This document shows, one piece after another, positions 33,944-41,864 of a DNA stretch of 64,000 nucleotides. The stretch is from an uncultured Clostridia bacterium (lineage in GTDB: Bacteria > Bacillota > Clostridia > Christensenellales > UBA1242): NCBI GenBank assembly GCA_934756675.1, contig CAKVLG010000001.1, positions 62,001 through 126,000 of the forward strand. The letters run 5' to 3'. Each line of letters opens with the position of its first letter. Positions within the stretch are counted from its first letter, which is position 1. Made by a program: the position numbers and the translations under genes. The notes beneath the pieces are model-generated. The model was not told the origin of the DNA. It made no database searches and saw nothing but the letters and a program-made list of their open reading frames with translations.

Positions 33944-36637
33944 TTACTTAACTTCTTCATATTCAACTTTTGTAACATCTGCATCATGACCGCTGCCAGA
34001 AACTATGTTGCTTATACCATAGCTCTTTGTAGAGTCGCTAAGTGATGAGTTGTTGTCGCTCGTGTTGTTAGAGTAAATATAGTCGCGAGCAACTGTAATA
34101 ATCTTTACTTTTTCAAGTTTGTTAGAAGAAAAATCAATCGCACCATCGTCATTGTTAATTGAACCAACTGTTGTGCCAAGAGCTCTAAATCTCCATCTGT
34201 TAGCTGATTTGCCAGATTCGATTACATCATTATTACCAACGTTAACATAAAGAGTAAGATCGTTGATTGTGTTGTTTGTAATAGCAACAGCATTTGTTGT
34301 AGTAATTGCTTTGAATGCATCTTTTGCATGTTCTGTAATCTTACCGTCTGTAGCAGCTAAGCCATCATCGTTGATGGCACCAACTAAACCACCAATAAGT
34401 GAGATATTGTATGTTGCAACTTCACTTGTTGAGATTGAAGCAAAGTAGTTGCTTGTGTTGAAGTAAACATAACCAGCAACGTTACAGTTGTTAACTACTA
34501 CATTGTTTTCAAGAATTCTTGCAACAATACCGCCGAAGAATTCAGCGCCGCAAAGAATTTCAGCATTTGCATCCTTGTTGGCGTTAACTATAACATCAAC
34601 ACCATCAATTGCAGAGTTTGCGTACATTCTTGCAACAGCACCAGCCATGTATTTTGTTGTAGATACCATTTTCTTAGTTGATGCAACAGTTACAACTTCT
34701 TTTTGAGTAGAAGCAAGTGTAGTATTAACTTTCATGTTAGAAAGTGTTGATTTGTGTGTGTTTCCATAGAAACCAAGGTTGAATACAAGACCAACTTGGT
34801 TAACATCGTTACTAATATTCGCAGTTACATCAAAGTTAGAAATAGATGTATCTTTAACTTCACTATAAGAAATATTAGCAAAACCAGCAGAACCTAAAGA
34901 GTTAGAGAATTCATATTCAGTTCCAACGGTTCCATAGACAGAAGTTCTACTTCTGATTACAACATTAACTTTTGTATATTCGTGTGTTAATGTACCAGTG
35001 ATTGCGTTTGTTACAACATTGTCGTAGCCTGTGATTGTACCAGCGTTGCTATAAGCAAAACCAGAATTTACACGACCTCTGAGTGTAGCATTGTCAACAG
35101 CGGCACCTTTATAGTCAACAGTATAAACAATTGTACCTTCGTTAATGTAAACGAAACCACTTGGAGTATGAGCATTAATATAAGCTCTTTCAACACCACA
35201 ATCTGTGATTACACCTTTGTTGATATTTGCAAAACCCGAAACGTAACCAAACACGTCAGCTTCTATGCTTGTTTTAACATTTTTTAGTGTAGATTTTTCA
35301 TCTACATAGTAAACAGCGCCGCCAACTCTATCTCTTAAAGATTCATCGTTTGTTTCAATATTAGAAGATTTTCTAACATCAACTTTAACAGTTACATTTT
35401 CCACATTACCATTTTGAAGTCTACCAACAGCACCACCGAAACGGATATTTTTGTCATTTTTAATAACTGCTTTTACATTAACTTCACAGTTTTTGATAAT
35501 AGCATTATCCGTTGTATTATTATTAACAGCACCAACAAGACCACCAACTACATTACCTACTGTGTCATAATATGCAGCATCATAATCGTTAGCAATTGTA
35601 AGTGAAACATTGTAATTTTGAATTTGTGTTGCATCAGCAGCAACTCCGACTAAACCACCCATAGCAGTTACTATATCTTTTGATGCACAGAAAACATAAC
35701 CATCAATTTTAGAATTTGTAATCTTTGTACCATTTTCAGCACCTTTGATCACTGCATTTCTTGTTCTACCAGAAAGGATACCGATACCAGATTGTTCAAA
35801 TGTTTGACCACTAACAAGTGAAGCTTCAATTTCAGCTTTAACATCACTATCAATTTTAATATAAGCACCGTCAAAACCTAAATCGTTAACTGTACCAACA
35901 ATATATTCACCAGTACCAGATTTTGTAGCTCTACCAATAGAACCAAAGAAACCAACAAACATATATTTTTCAGTACCATCATTTTCTAAGTAACTTTCAA
36001 CATTGTTTGTTGTAACATGAATTGTCATGTTTTTAATTACATGACCATTACCATTAAATGTACCATAAAAATATTTGTTTAGTGTACCGATTGGCATCCA
36101 GTTTTCACCAGCCAAATCAATATCATCATACAAGTCAATTGTATAGCCACGATAGCCAGCGACAGAACCTGCTGTAGAATTTACAAGCTTAGCATATTGA
36201 AGTAAATGTGCTTTGTTTGTAACAGCAACTGGAGAAGCTGGAATATAGTTACCATCTCCATCTTTAAGATTGTTGCCTTCAGAATCTTTAATGTATTGTT
36301 GTTCATAAACAGTGATTTCAAAAGTCTTTGTATTACCTTTTTCATCAAGTTTAACAACAGCTTTAGCTGTACCAGCTTTAACAGCTGTGTACTTACCTGT
36401 TTCCTCGTTATAAGAAATTGCAGGGTTTTCAGAATCACCATATGTTATAGAAATGGCACTTCTGTCGTAAATAGAAAGACCTTCGATTTTGTCTTCCGTT
36501 CTATAAGCAACAGTTACTGTTGTATTTACGGGATCTTTAGGTTTTATACCAACAACTGAAACAATGGTATAAATAGCTAAACAAATCGTAACAACAACTG
36601 TGCATGCAATGCTAATAATTAAACTTTTTTTGTTCAT
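33944..36637 (-). CDS. Large GLUG/beta-helix surface protein with Ig-like N-terminal domain
   Basis: 897 residues. Anchor helix (about 5-29), a BIG2-like domain (about 38-112, IEGLSIYDRSAISITYGD...TAKAVVKLDEKG), a linker, then DDIDLAGENWMPIGTLNKYF and FNGNGHVIKNM, the usual entry into GLUG-type repeats. Repeated GGLVGA/GGIVAR segments (near residues 320, 362, 675 and 750) alternate with NCxV-type strands, consistent with a right-handed beta-helix. No sorting signal or C-terminal anchor, so it is held by the N-terminal helix or released. Strong promoter, GGAGG site and own terminator suggest high expression. Likely adhesion or matrix role. Confidence 0.7.
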   Translation of the reverse strand: MNKKSLIISIACTVVVTICLAIYTIVSVVGIKPKDPVNTTVTVAYRTEDKIEGLSIYDRSAISITYGDSENPAISYNEETGKYTAVKAGTAKAVVKLDEKGNTKTFEITVYEQQYIKDSEGNNLKDGDGNYIPASPVAVTNKAHLLQYAKLVNSTAGSVAGYRGYTIDLYDDIDLAGENWMPIGTLNKYFYGTFNGNGHVIKNMTIHVTTNNVESYLENDGTEKYMFVGFFGSIGRATKSGTGEYIVGTVNDLGFDGAYIKIDSDVKAEIEASLVSGQTFEQSGIGILSGRTRNAVIKGAENGTKITNSKIDGYVFCASKDIVTAMGGLVGVAADATQIQNYNVSLTIANDYDAAYYDTVGNVVGGLVGAVNNNTTDNAIIKNCEVNVKAVIKNDKNIRFGGAVGRLQNGNVENVTVKVDVRKSSNIETNDESLRDRVGGAVYYVDEKSTLKNVKTSIEADVFGYVSGFANINKGVITDCGVERAYINAHTPSGFVYINEGTIVYTVDYKGAAVDNATLRGRVNSGFAYSNAGTITGYDNVVTNAITGTLTHEYTKVNVVIRSRTSVYGTVGTEYEFSNSLGSAGFANISYSEVKDTSISNFDVTANISNDVNQVGLVFNLGFYGNTHKSTLSNMKVNTTLASTQKEVVTVASTKKMVSTTKYMAGAVARMYANSAIDGVDVIVNANKDANAEILCGAEFFGGIVARILENNVVVNNCNVAGYVYFNTSNYFASISTSEVATYNISLIGGLVGAINDDGLAATDGKITEHAKDAFKAITTTNAVAITNNTINDLTLYVNVGNNDVIESGKSANRWRFRALGTTVGSINNDDGAIDFSSNKLEKVKIITVARDYIYSNNTSDNNSSLSDSTKSYGISNIVSGSGHDADVTKVEYEEVK

Positions 36638-36665
36638 AGATTGCCTCCAATCAAATATTACACAT

Positions 36666-36694
36666 ATTATATAACAATTTTATGTTGGTGTCAA
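36666..36694 (-). promoter_or_regulatory. Promoter of the GLUG-type gene
   Basis: Consensus TTGACA (36689-36694), 17 bp, TATAAT (36666-36671). Confidence 0.85.
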
Positions 36695-36714
36695 TACCAG
36701 TTTTTAAAATAATG

Positions 36715-36742
36715 ACAAAAAAACACCCCCAAAAGGGGTGCA
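36715..36742 (-). terminator. Terminator of the Ig-like lipoprotein gene
   Basis: Stem CACCCC/GGGGTG (36724-36729 and 36735-36740) followed by seven T residues on the minus strand. Confidence 0.85.
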
Positions 36743-36816
36743 ATCTAATAAATTTTGCGATTTTTGGCACATTTTATACAAAAGTTTGTATATTTTATCT
36801 AATTTTCCGCAAGTAA

Positions 36817-37785
36817 TTATACGACATTTATCGTAACTCTAATCTTAACAAGGTTGCCACTGGAATCTAAGCTGTCAACAGAAATCTCAACAACAGATTT
36901 TCCAACAGCGGCAGGTTGCATCTTGCCACCAACAATAGTTATACTGCTACCAGAAAGCACATCAATCTTGATATTATATCCACTGAGCACTCTACCCGCA
37001 TCATCAAATAAATATATAATAAGATCAAGCGGAGTGGCACCAGCCGAAACTGTCAATTCTGAACCGTTTTCAACAATATAATTATTAATTGCAAAAAGCG
37101 AAGAGTCTGAATTCATAAGAACAGACAACTTTTTTTCACCAATAAGTGTTGTTTTTCCACCGTCAGACATAAAATAAATTGAAATCGTAGCACTGCCAAT
37201 TTTACCAGTCGACCTAACAGTTAACTCTTGTTCGTTTTCGATAGCGAGAACTGTGTTGTCTGAACTTTCCATATGAAATTTGTAGTCCGAAAGTTTAAGT
37301 TTGCTGCCACCATTATCAATAATCGAAAACGGATAAATACCATTTTGGTTGACATAATCTTTTTCGTTAGAAATTGAACAATTTTCAGGATAGTTAACTA
37401 ATTTCACAAGGCATTTGTCTGTATATTCTGTGTTCGCGGTAATTGTTACTTGCACGCCAGTATCTGGAAAATCAGTGCTAGTAATTTCGAATTCGCCATT
37501 GGATAAAAGATTGAAAGTTGTTTCCTTATCGTGGTCTGCATTATGAGCAAATGAGATATATGCATTTGAAGTAGCTGTTGCTGGATATATAGCATATGGA
37601 AGATTAAATTTTTCATTTACATCAAGATAAAAACACTTAACCTTTTCGCTACCGTAATTAACGGTAGTATTTGTTAAGAACTTAACACCAAAAACATCTT
37701 TTCCACCAACAACGCCACAAGCCGACAACATAATAGTCAAACAAATAATAGCAATTGCGAGCAATGCATAACTTCTCTTTTTCAT
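36817..37785 (-). CDS. Ig-like surface lipoprotein
   Basis: 322 residues. Signal peptide with lipobox LSAC (cysteine near residue 23), so a lipoprotein on the outer face of the membrane. The body is beta-rich with BIG2-like features (LDVNEKFNLPYAIYP, VLAIENEQELTVRSTGKIGSATI, KMQPAAVGKSVVEISV), probably three Ig-like domains. It is monocistronic: consensus promoter TTGACA-17-TATAAT ends eight bases before the ATG, with no Shine-Dalgarno, and a strong terminator follows. Groups with the other surface genes downstream. Confidence 0.75.
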   Translation of the reverse strand: MKKRSYALLAIAIICLTIMLSACGVVGGKDVFGVKFLTNTTVNYGSEKVKCFYLDVNEKFNLPYAIYPATATSNAYISFAHNADHDKETTFNLLSNGEFEITSTDFPDTGVQVTITANTEYTDKCLVKLVNYPENCSISNEKDYVNQNGIYPFSIIDNGGSKLKLSDYKFHMESSDNTVLAIENEQELTVRSTGKIGSATISIYFMSDGGKTTLIGEKKLSVLMNSDSSLFAINNYIVENGSELTVSAGATPLDLIIYLFDDAGRVLSGYNIKIDVLSGSSITIVGGKMQPAAVGKSVVEISVDSLDSSGNLVKIRVTINVV

Positions 37786-37793
37786 ATAGATAT

Positions 37794-37822
37794 ATTATAG
37801 TGATAAAAAAAAAGCATGTCAA
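37794..37822 (-). promoter_or_regulatory. Promoter of the Ig-like lipoprotein gene, near-leaderless
   Basis: TTGACA (37817-37822), 17 bp, TATAAT (37794-37799), eight bases to the ATG. Confidence 0.75.
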
Positions 37823-37898
37823 ACGAAAACACTAACGCAAAACATTTTGCTTTCACAAAGTTCACCCACCCATTATTTTATTTAGCGCCCGACACCCA

Positions 37899-38067
37899 CC
37901 CGTCATTTTGAGCAACGTACACTTTTTGTCACTCTTCTCAATCATCTTGAGTGGAGCAACATACCCACGATTACCCATACCCCGCCATCTTGAGCGGGGT
38001 GATATATGCGTCAATTAAAGATTGCATTGTAGTAACTGTCTGTACACAGTTTCCGCTCAAGATGACA
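37899..38067. repeat. Cluster of GTCATCTTGAGCG-type palindromic repeats
   Basis: Degenerate copies of a CATCTTGAGCGG-like motif lie at about 37901, 37941 and 37986, and an inverted copy at 38053-38064. The last two form a 79-bp element (37986-38064) with perfect 12-bp terminal inverted repeats. Its core at 38022-38053 recurs at 6462-6493. The pattern resembles REP/REPIN elements. The rest of the 37823-38165 gap shows nothing else recognisable. Confidence 0.7.
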
Positions 38068-38163
38068 GACACTATAACTAAACAGCAACTAATGGTTAAT
38101 TTGTGTAATTTAACACATAACGTAAAAAATTTTAAGACTCAAATTTTGGTAAATTGCAATGAA

Positions 38164-38198
38164 AACAAAAAAAGCCATGCGTTTGCATGACTTTTTTC
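38164..38198 (-). terminator. Terminator of pyk
   Basis: Stem AGTCATGC/GCATGGCT (38173-38180 and 38185-38192, one mismatch) followed by TTTTTTT on the minus strand. Confidence 0.8.
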
Positions 38199-39595
38199 TA
38201 GACTTCGGAAACTTGAATATTGTTTGCTCCGCAATTACTTTGTGGGCTTCCAGAAACTTGAATAACAAGGTCGCCGCGTTTAAGCAAGCCTTGACACTTA
38301 GCAATTTGCCTAGCGCTGGCAAGCATGTCGTCTGTATCTGTATATTCTTTATCCATAAGCGGAATTGCCCCATAGTAAATGGAAAGTTGATTATATGTCT
38401 TTTTTATTGGTGTAAATGCAAGCACTGGGCAGTTTGGTCTGAACCTTGTGATACAAGATGTTGAATAGCCCGTTTTTGTAACACTTATAATTGCTTTTGC
38501 ATGAAGTGAAAGTGCCAAGTCAGCAGCCGCATAACCCAAGCTTTTTGTTATATTGTTTGTTTCAAACATTCTTAGTTCGCTTTTGATTGTTTTTTCACAT
38601 TCGTGAGCAATTCGTTCCATTGTTTTAACAACAAGTGCTGGGTGGTCACCACTAGATGTTTCACCCGATAGCATAACGCTACTTGAACCATCGATAATAG
38701 CATTTGCCACATCAGAGATTTCGGCTCTTGTTGGGCGGTTAGAGTGCACCATAGATTCGAGCATTTGAGTAGCTGTAATGGTAAACTTACCCTTTTCATT
38801 ACATTTTTTGATAATTTCTTTTTGAATATATGGAATCCTGGCAAAATCTATTTCAACACCAAGGTCACCGCGCGCAACCATAACCCCATCGGAAGCATCG
38901 ATAATACTATCCATATTTTGAACGCCTTGTTCACTCTCTATCTTAGAGCATACAAGCATGTTTGTATCGCCAAGTTTTTTAAGCAATTTTCTTATATCTT
39001 GAACATTGTCCGCATTGTTTACAAACGAAATAGACAAAATATCTGCATTCTCTTGAACGGCAAAAGTTATGTCTTTTTTGTCGTTTTCAGAAAGGTATGG
39101 CATTTCATAACTTATGCCCGGCAAGTTGATACTTTTATTATTGCTAAGAATTCCACCAACTGTGACTTTTGTTAAAACGTCTGTTGCGTTTTTGTCCAAA
39201 ACAACAAGCTCAATCAAGCCATCATTAAGCAAAAGTCTGTCGCCCTTGTTGACAATTGCTGGGAGTTTTGCATAACTAACAGCAACGGCGGTTTCGTCAC
39301 CCACAATGCTATGAGTTGTGAGCACAAACTTTGCATTTTGCTTTAGCATAACCTTGCCTTCTGCAAATTGCTTAATACGGATTTCTGGGCCTTTTGTGTC
39401 CACCATTATTGCAACTGGGACGCCAAGATCTTCACGCACTTTTTTTACGTTTTCGATTATTGCGTGATGTGATTCGTGCGTGCCATGGCTCATGTTGAGC
39501 CTTGCAACATTCATGCCACTTAACACCATTTCTTTTATTGTTTTATAATCAGCAGACGCTGGCCCAAGAGTACAAACAATTTTTGTTCTATTCAT
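38198..39595 (-). CDS. pyk: Pyruvate kinase
   Basis: 465 residues, converts PEP and ADP to pyruvate and ATP. MNRTKIVCTLGPASADY at the start, ARLNMSHGTHE, MVDTKGPEIRI, the metal-binding SKIESEQGVQNMDSI and DGVMVARGDLGVEI, and the C-terminal allosteric-type domain are visible. It lacks the extra C-terminal PEP-utiliser domain of the Bacillus enzyme, giving the short form. GAGGT ribosome site. Monocistronic; separate from the glycolytic operon. Confidence 0.97.
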   Translation of the reverse strand: MNRTKIVCTLGPASADYKTIKEMVLSGMNVARLNMSHGTHESHHAIIENVKKVREDLGVPVAIMVDTKGPEIRIKQFAEGKVMLKQNAKFVLTTHSIVGDETAVAVSYAKLPAIVNKGDRLLLNDGLIELVVLDKNATDVLTKVTVGGILSNNKSINLPGISYEMPYLSENDKKDITFAVQENADILSISFVNNADNVQDIRKLLKKLGDTNMLVCSKIESEQGVQNMDSIIDASDGVMVARGDLGVEIDFARIPYIQKEIIKKCNEKGKFTITATQMLESMVHSNRPTRAEISDVANAIIDGSSSVMLSGETSSGDHPALVVKTMERIAHECEKTIKSELRMFETNNITKSLGYAAADLALSLHAKAIISVTKTGYSTSCITRFRPNCPVLAFTPIKKTYNQLSIYYGAIPLMDKEYTDTDDMLASARQIAKCQGLLKRGDLVIQVSGSPQSNCGANNIQVSEV

Positions 39596-39641
39596 AATTA
39601 CCTCACATTATTAGTTTATAGCATTTATAAAGTTTTGGCAA

Positions 39642-39672
39642 TTAAAAAGTACAACATTGTTGTACTCTTTTT
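39642..39672 (-). terminator. Terminator of the M23 peptidase gene
   Basis: Stem AGTACAAC/GTTGTACT (39648-39655 and 39659-39666) followed by TTTTT on the minus strand. Confidence 0.8.
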
Positions 39673-39673
39673 C

Positions 39674-40276
39674 CTATTTGTTGTTTTCCGCAAAATATCC
39701 CGTTGGATCAATTAGTTTGTCTTTTTCATACATCTCGAAATGCAAATGCACGCCATCGGCTTTTTCTTTCATGTTTGTGCCAATTTTTCCAATCACGTCA
39801 CCAGACTTAACTTTGTCGCCTTCTTTAACTTGCACATCTTCGCTCATGCTTTTATACACAACTTTTAAATCATCGTTGATTTTTAGTGTGATTGTCGTAC
39901 CGTCCATCATATCGTTTTTAACAGATTCTATTGTTCCGTCGCAAACGGCATAAATTTTTGCATCTTTGTTTGCAACGTAGTCTATTGCTTGGTGCGTTTG
40001 CCAATATCCCGTTGTTTTGTCTTCGAGCAGTTTATCATCGGCGTACTCCTTGTGCACTGTTCCGTTTTCGACAGGGCTTACAAACACCACAGTTTCAGAC
40101 GAGCTAGTTTGTTCGACATTTGGGTATTCGTTCACAATCTCATCTGTGAGTTCTCCGCCAGTCTTTAAGCTTGTGTATGCAGATAACACAATTAGCGAAA
40201 GCACAAACACCGCAGCAACCCCTATTCCAATATTTTTTATATTTCTCTTGAAAAATAATCCAATCTTTTTAAACAT
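39674..40276 (-). CDS. Membrane-anchored M23 (LytM) peptidase, SpoIIQ-like
   Basis: 200 residues: one membrane helix (about 15-35), a linker, and an M23 domain from about residue 68. The zinc ligands look intact: HQAIDYV (HxxxD) near 93 and VHLHFEMY (HxH) near 178. Size, single helix and domain match SpoIIQ, the forespore-side partner of SpoIIIAH, which keeps its catalytic residues in Clostridia. GGAGG ribosome site. A GTATA-15-GTCAATAAAT sequence upstream (40293-40322) loosely resembles a SigF-type promoter. A vegetative wall hydrolase remains possible. Confidence 0.7.
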   Translation of the reverse strand: MFKKIGLFFKRNIKNIGIGVAAVFVLSLIVLSAYTSLKTGGELTDEIVNEYPNVEQTSSSETVVFVSPVENGTVHKEYADDKLLEDKTTGYWQTHQAIDYVANKDAKIYAVCDGTIESVKNDMMDGTTITLKINDDLKVVYKSMSEDVQVKEGDKVKSGDVIGKIGTNMKEKADGVHLHFEMYEKDKLIDPTGYFAENNK

Positions 40277-40292
40277 TCTATCCTCCTAAAAC

Positions 40293-40322
40293 ATTTATTG
40301 ACACGTTTTTGACAGTTTATAC
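40293..40322 (-). promoter_or_regulatory. Possible SigF/SigG-like promoter before the M23 gene
   Basis: GTATA (40318-40322), 15 bp, GTCAATAAAT (40293-40302), partly matching the SigF pattern GwATA-N15-GGnnAnAnTw. Weak evidence from sequence alone. Confidence 0.25.
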
Positions 40323-40723
40323 TAAAAACTATCTAAAAGTGCTGGACTAGCTATTTTTGCACTTTCACCACTAACAGAAATTTGCACATTGAAGTTTTGG
40401 TTTTTGTTTTTATATGGCAAATAATTGCTGTTGCCTTCGATAATCAACCTATCATCTACATAATACTTTTTGGTTATAAAAATTTTTAATTTATCTATTG
40501 CGCGGTTAAGGTCTTTTTTGTTTATAGTAGTAAATTCGCCTATTACTTTTCCGCAGTCAACAATTGTCTGTGTTTTTGCGTCTACCACGTCAAAATAGCC
40601 AAAACATTCGTTTTGGTTTTGCACATAATATTTATTATTTTCGCCAATACTCCCCAGTTTTGTTTGTGGCGCAAACAAAACTATCAAAACAATAACTAAT
40701 ATAAAAAATAGATACTTCTTCAT
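40322..40723 (-). CDS. Exported or membrane-anchored protein, unknown
   Basis: 133 residues from MKKYLFFILVIVLIVLFAP, chosen because TATAAT ends six bases before this ATG; an in-frame TTG two codons upstream is less likely. One N-terminal helix, then an extracytoplasmic region with KKDLNRAIDKLKIFITKKYYVDDRLIIEG. Its place before a SpoIIQ-like gene recalls the ywmB/spoIID/spoIIQ region of sporeformers, and a YwmB-like identity is possible but not shown. No Shine-Dalgarno. Confidence 0.5.
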   Translation of the reverse strand: MKKYLFFILVIVLIVLFAPQTKLGSIGENNKYYVQNQNECFGYFDVVDAKTQTIVDCGKVIGEFTTINKKDLNRAIDKLKIFITKKYYVDDRLIIEGNSNYLPYKNKNQNFNVQISVSGESAKIASPALLDSF

Positions 40724-40729
40724 GGCCAA

Positions 40730-40757
40730 ATTATAGCCACTTTAAGTTGTTTTATAC
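40730..40757 (-). promoter_or_regulatory. Promoter of the 133-residue protein gene, leaderless spacing
   Basis: TATAAT (40730-40735) ends six bases before the ATG; no SigA-type -35 is present at 17 bp, but GTATA lies at 40753-40757, as upstream of the adjacent M23 gene. Confidence 0.4.
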
Positions 40758-41813
40758 TTTTAGCATACCTATTTCACAAAGCGTTTTGAGTAAGCTTTTT
40801 CTATGCGACAAAAAACTTGCAAGCGACACAATCTTTGCGTTTGTTTTTTTGTTATATGGTTTAATTGTTACCATTAAACGATATAAAAGTGTCTGCAGAT
40901 ACTCTTTATATGCATTAATTTTTATCACTTGACCTTTCCTATTTTCGAGATCTGGTAATTTGTTTATGATTTTCATAACAGAAAAACAAGGCACACCCAA
41001 GAGTTTTGCAAGCTTATTGATCACACTGTTCATGTTAACTTGCCCACACGAAATACGATACTTAAAACAAGTTTTATACACTTTTATAATCATGTCGCAA
41101 GCTACTTTACACTTTTCGTCTATTTTTAAAGTTTTGAGCAAGCAAAATAAATCAAAGTACCCAAAACAGAAATATTTTGTCGTATCATAAAAAGTCATTG
41201 CCATTCCAAGACGCAAAAATGCTTTTATTATACTCTTTTCCGAAAAGTTTTCGAGCCTAAGCTCAAAAATAGTATTCTTAAAAAATTGCTTAGCATCGTC
41301 ATTTATTTTATCTTGAAGCAATATTTCATTTACACAAAAATCAAAATATTCGATGGATTTTGCTTTGATATATGCAATCATTTCTTCTGACACACTTCCA
41401 CTTTTAACGAAAAACGCTATTGGGCTGGTTGTGTTATAAAAATTGAACGTCACACCATCTGAAATAAGTGCAAATTTTGAAAATGTATAATCATAATATT
41501 CGCCAGTAAGAATAGCAATAACATCTTCCCCGTAACTGCAAGCGTAAAATTTTGCAATGTCAGTCGTTTCCCCATCGCCATAGCTTACAACAATTTCTTC
41601 GCCGCTGTTTGGAATATTATCTACTTCAACATGTAAAGCATTTTCCGACATAACCAAATTCACATTCCCGCAAAATTTGCTGATAATTGGTAAAATTTCG
41701 TTTTTATGTGTCGTATTTTTTACAAACACTTTTATTGATTTATATTTTTCGAGCATGACTAAACATTTTTCAAGGTCGTTATATATCTCGAAATTTTTTA
41801 CAAAATCGTCCAT
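40752..41813 (-). CDS. Protein resembling a degenerate iron-alcohol/glycerol-1-phosphate dehydrogenase fold
   Basis: 353 residues. The segment EEIVVSYGDGETTDIAKFYA near residue 75 looks like the nucleotide loop GGGxxxDxAKxxA of the DHQ-synthase/iron-ADH/glycerol-1-phosphate dehydrogenase superfamily, with one glycine changed. The usual metal-binding histidines of that family are not apparent in the helical C-terminal half, so activity is doubtful. No membrane helix. The ATG directly follows the seven-T tract of the upstream terminator, with no Shine-Dalgarno. Function unknown. Confidence 0.45.
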   Translation of the reverse strand: MDDFVKNFEIYNDLEKCLVMLEKYKSIKVFVKNTTHKNEILPIISKFCGNVNLVMSENALHVEVDNIPNSGEEIVVSYGDGETTDIAKFYACSYGEDVIAILTGEYYDYTFSKFALISDGVTFNFYNTTSPIAFFVKSGSVSEEMIAYIKAKSIEYFDFCVNEILLQDKINDDAKQFFKNTIFELRLENFSEKSIIKAFLRLGMAMTFYDTTKYFCFGYFDLFCLLKTLKIDEKCKVACDMIIKVYKTCFKYRISCGQVNMNSVINKLAKLLGVPCFSVMKIINKLPDLENRKGQVIKINAYKEYLQTLLYRLMVTIKPYNKKTNAKIVSLASFLSHRKSLLKTLCEIGMLKV

Positions 41814-41852
41814 AAAAAAATGTTAGCATAAATTTAATTATGCTAACACAAA
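41814..41852 (-). terminator. Terminator of the YbhN-type gene
   Basis: Perfect 11-bp stem TGTTAGCATAA/TTATGCTAACA (41821-41831 and 41838-41848) followed by seven T residues that run directly into the next ATG. Confidence 0.85.
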
Positions 41853-41864
41853 TTTTTTGTCGAA

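Noticed and set aside
37899..38067. CRISPR array in the pyk/lipoprotein gap
   Set aside because: The repeats are irregularly spaced, degenerate and partly inverted, with no uniform spacers; they fit a REP-like cluster.
40298..40325. Plus-strand TTGACA-16-TACTAA promoter between the M23 gene and its neighbour
   Set aside because: No plus-strand gene follows; it is probably chance in AT-rich DNA.
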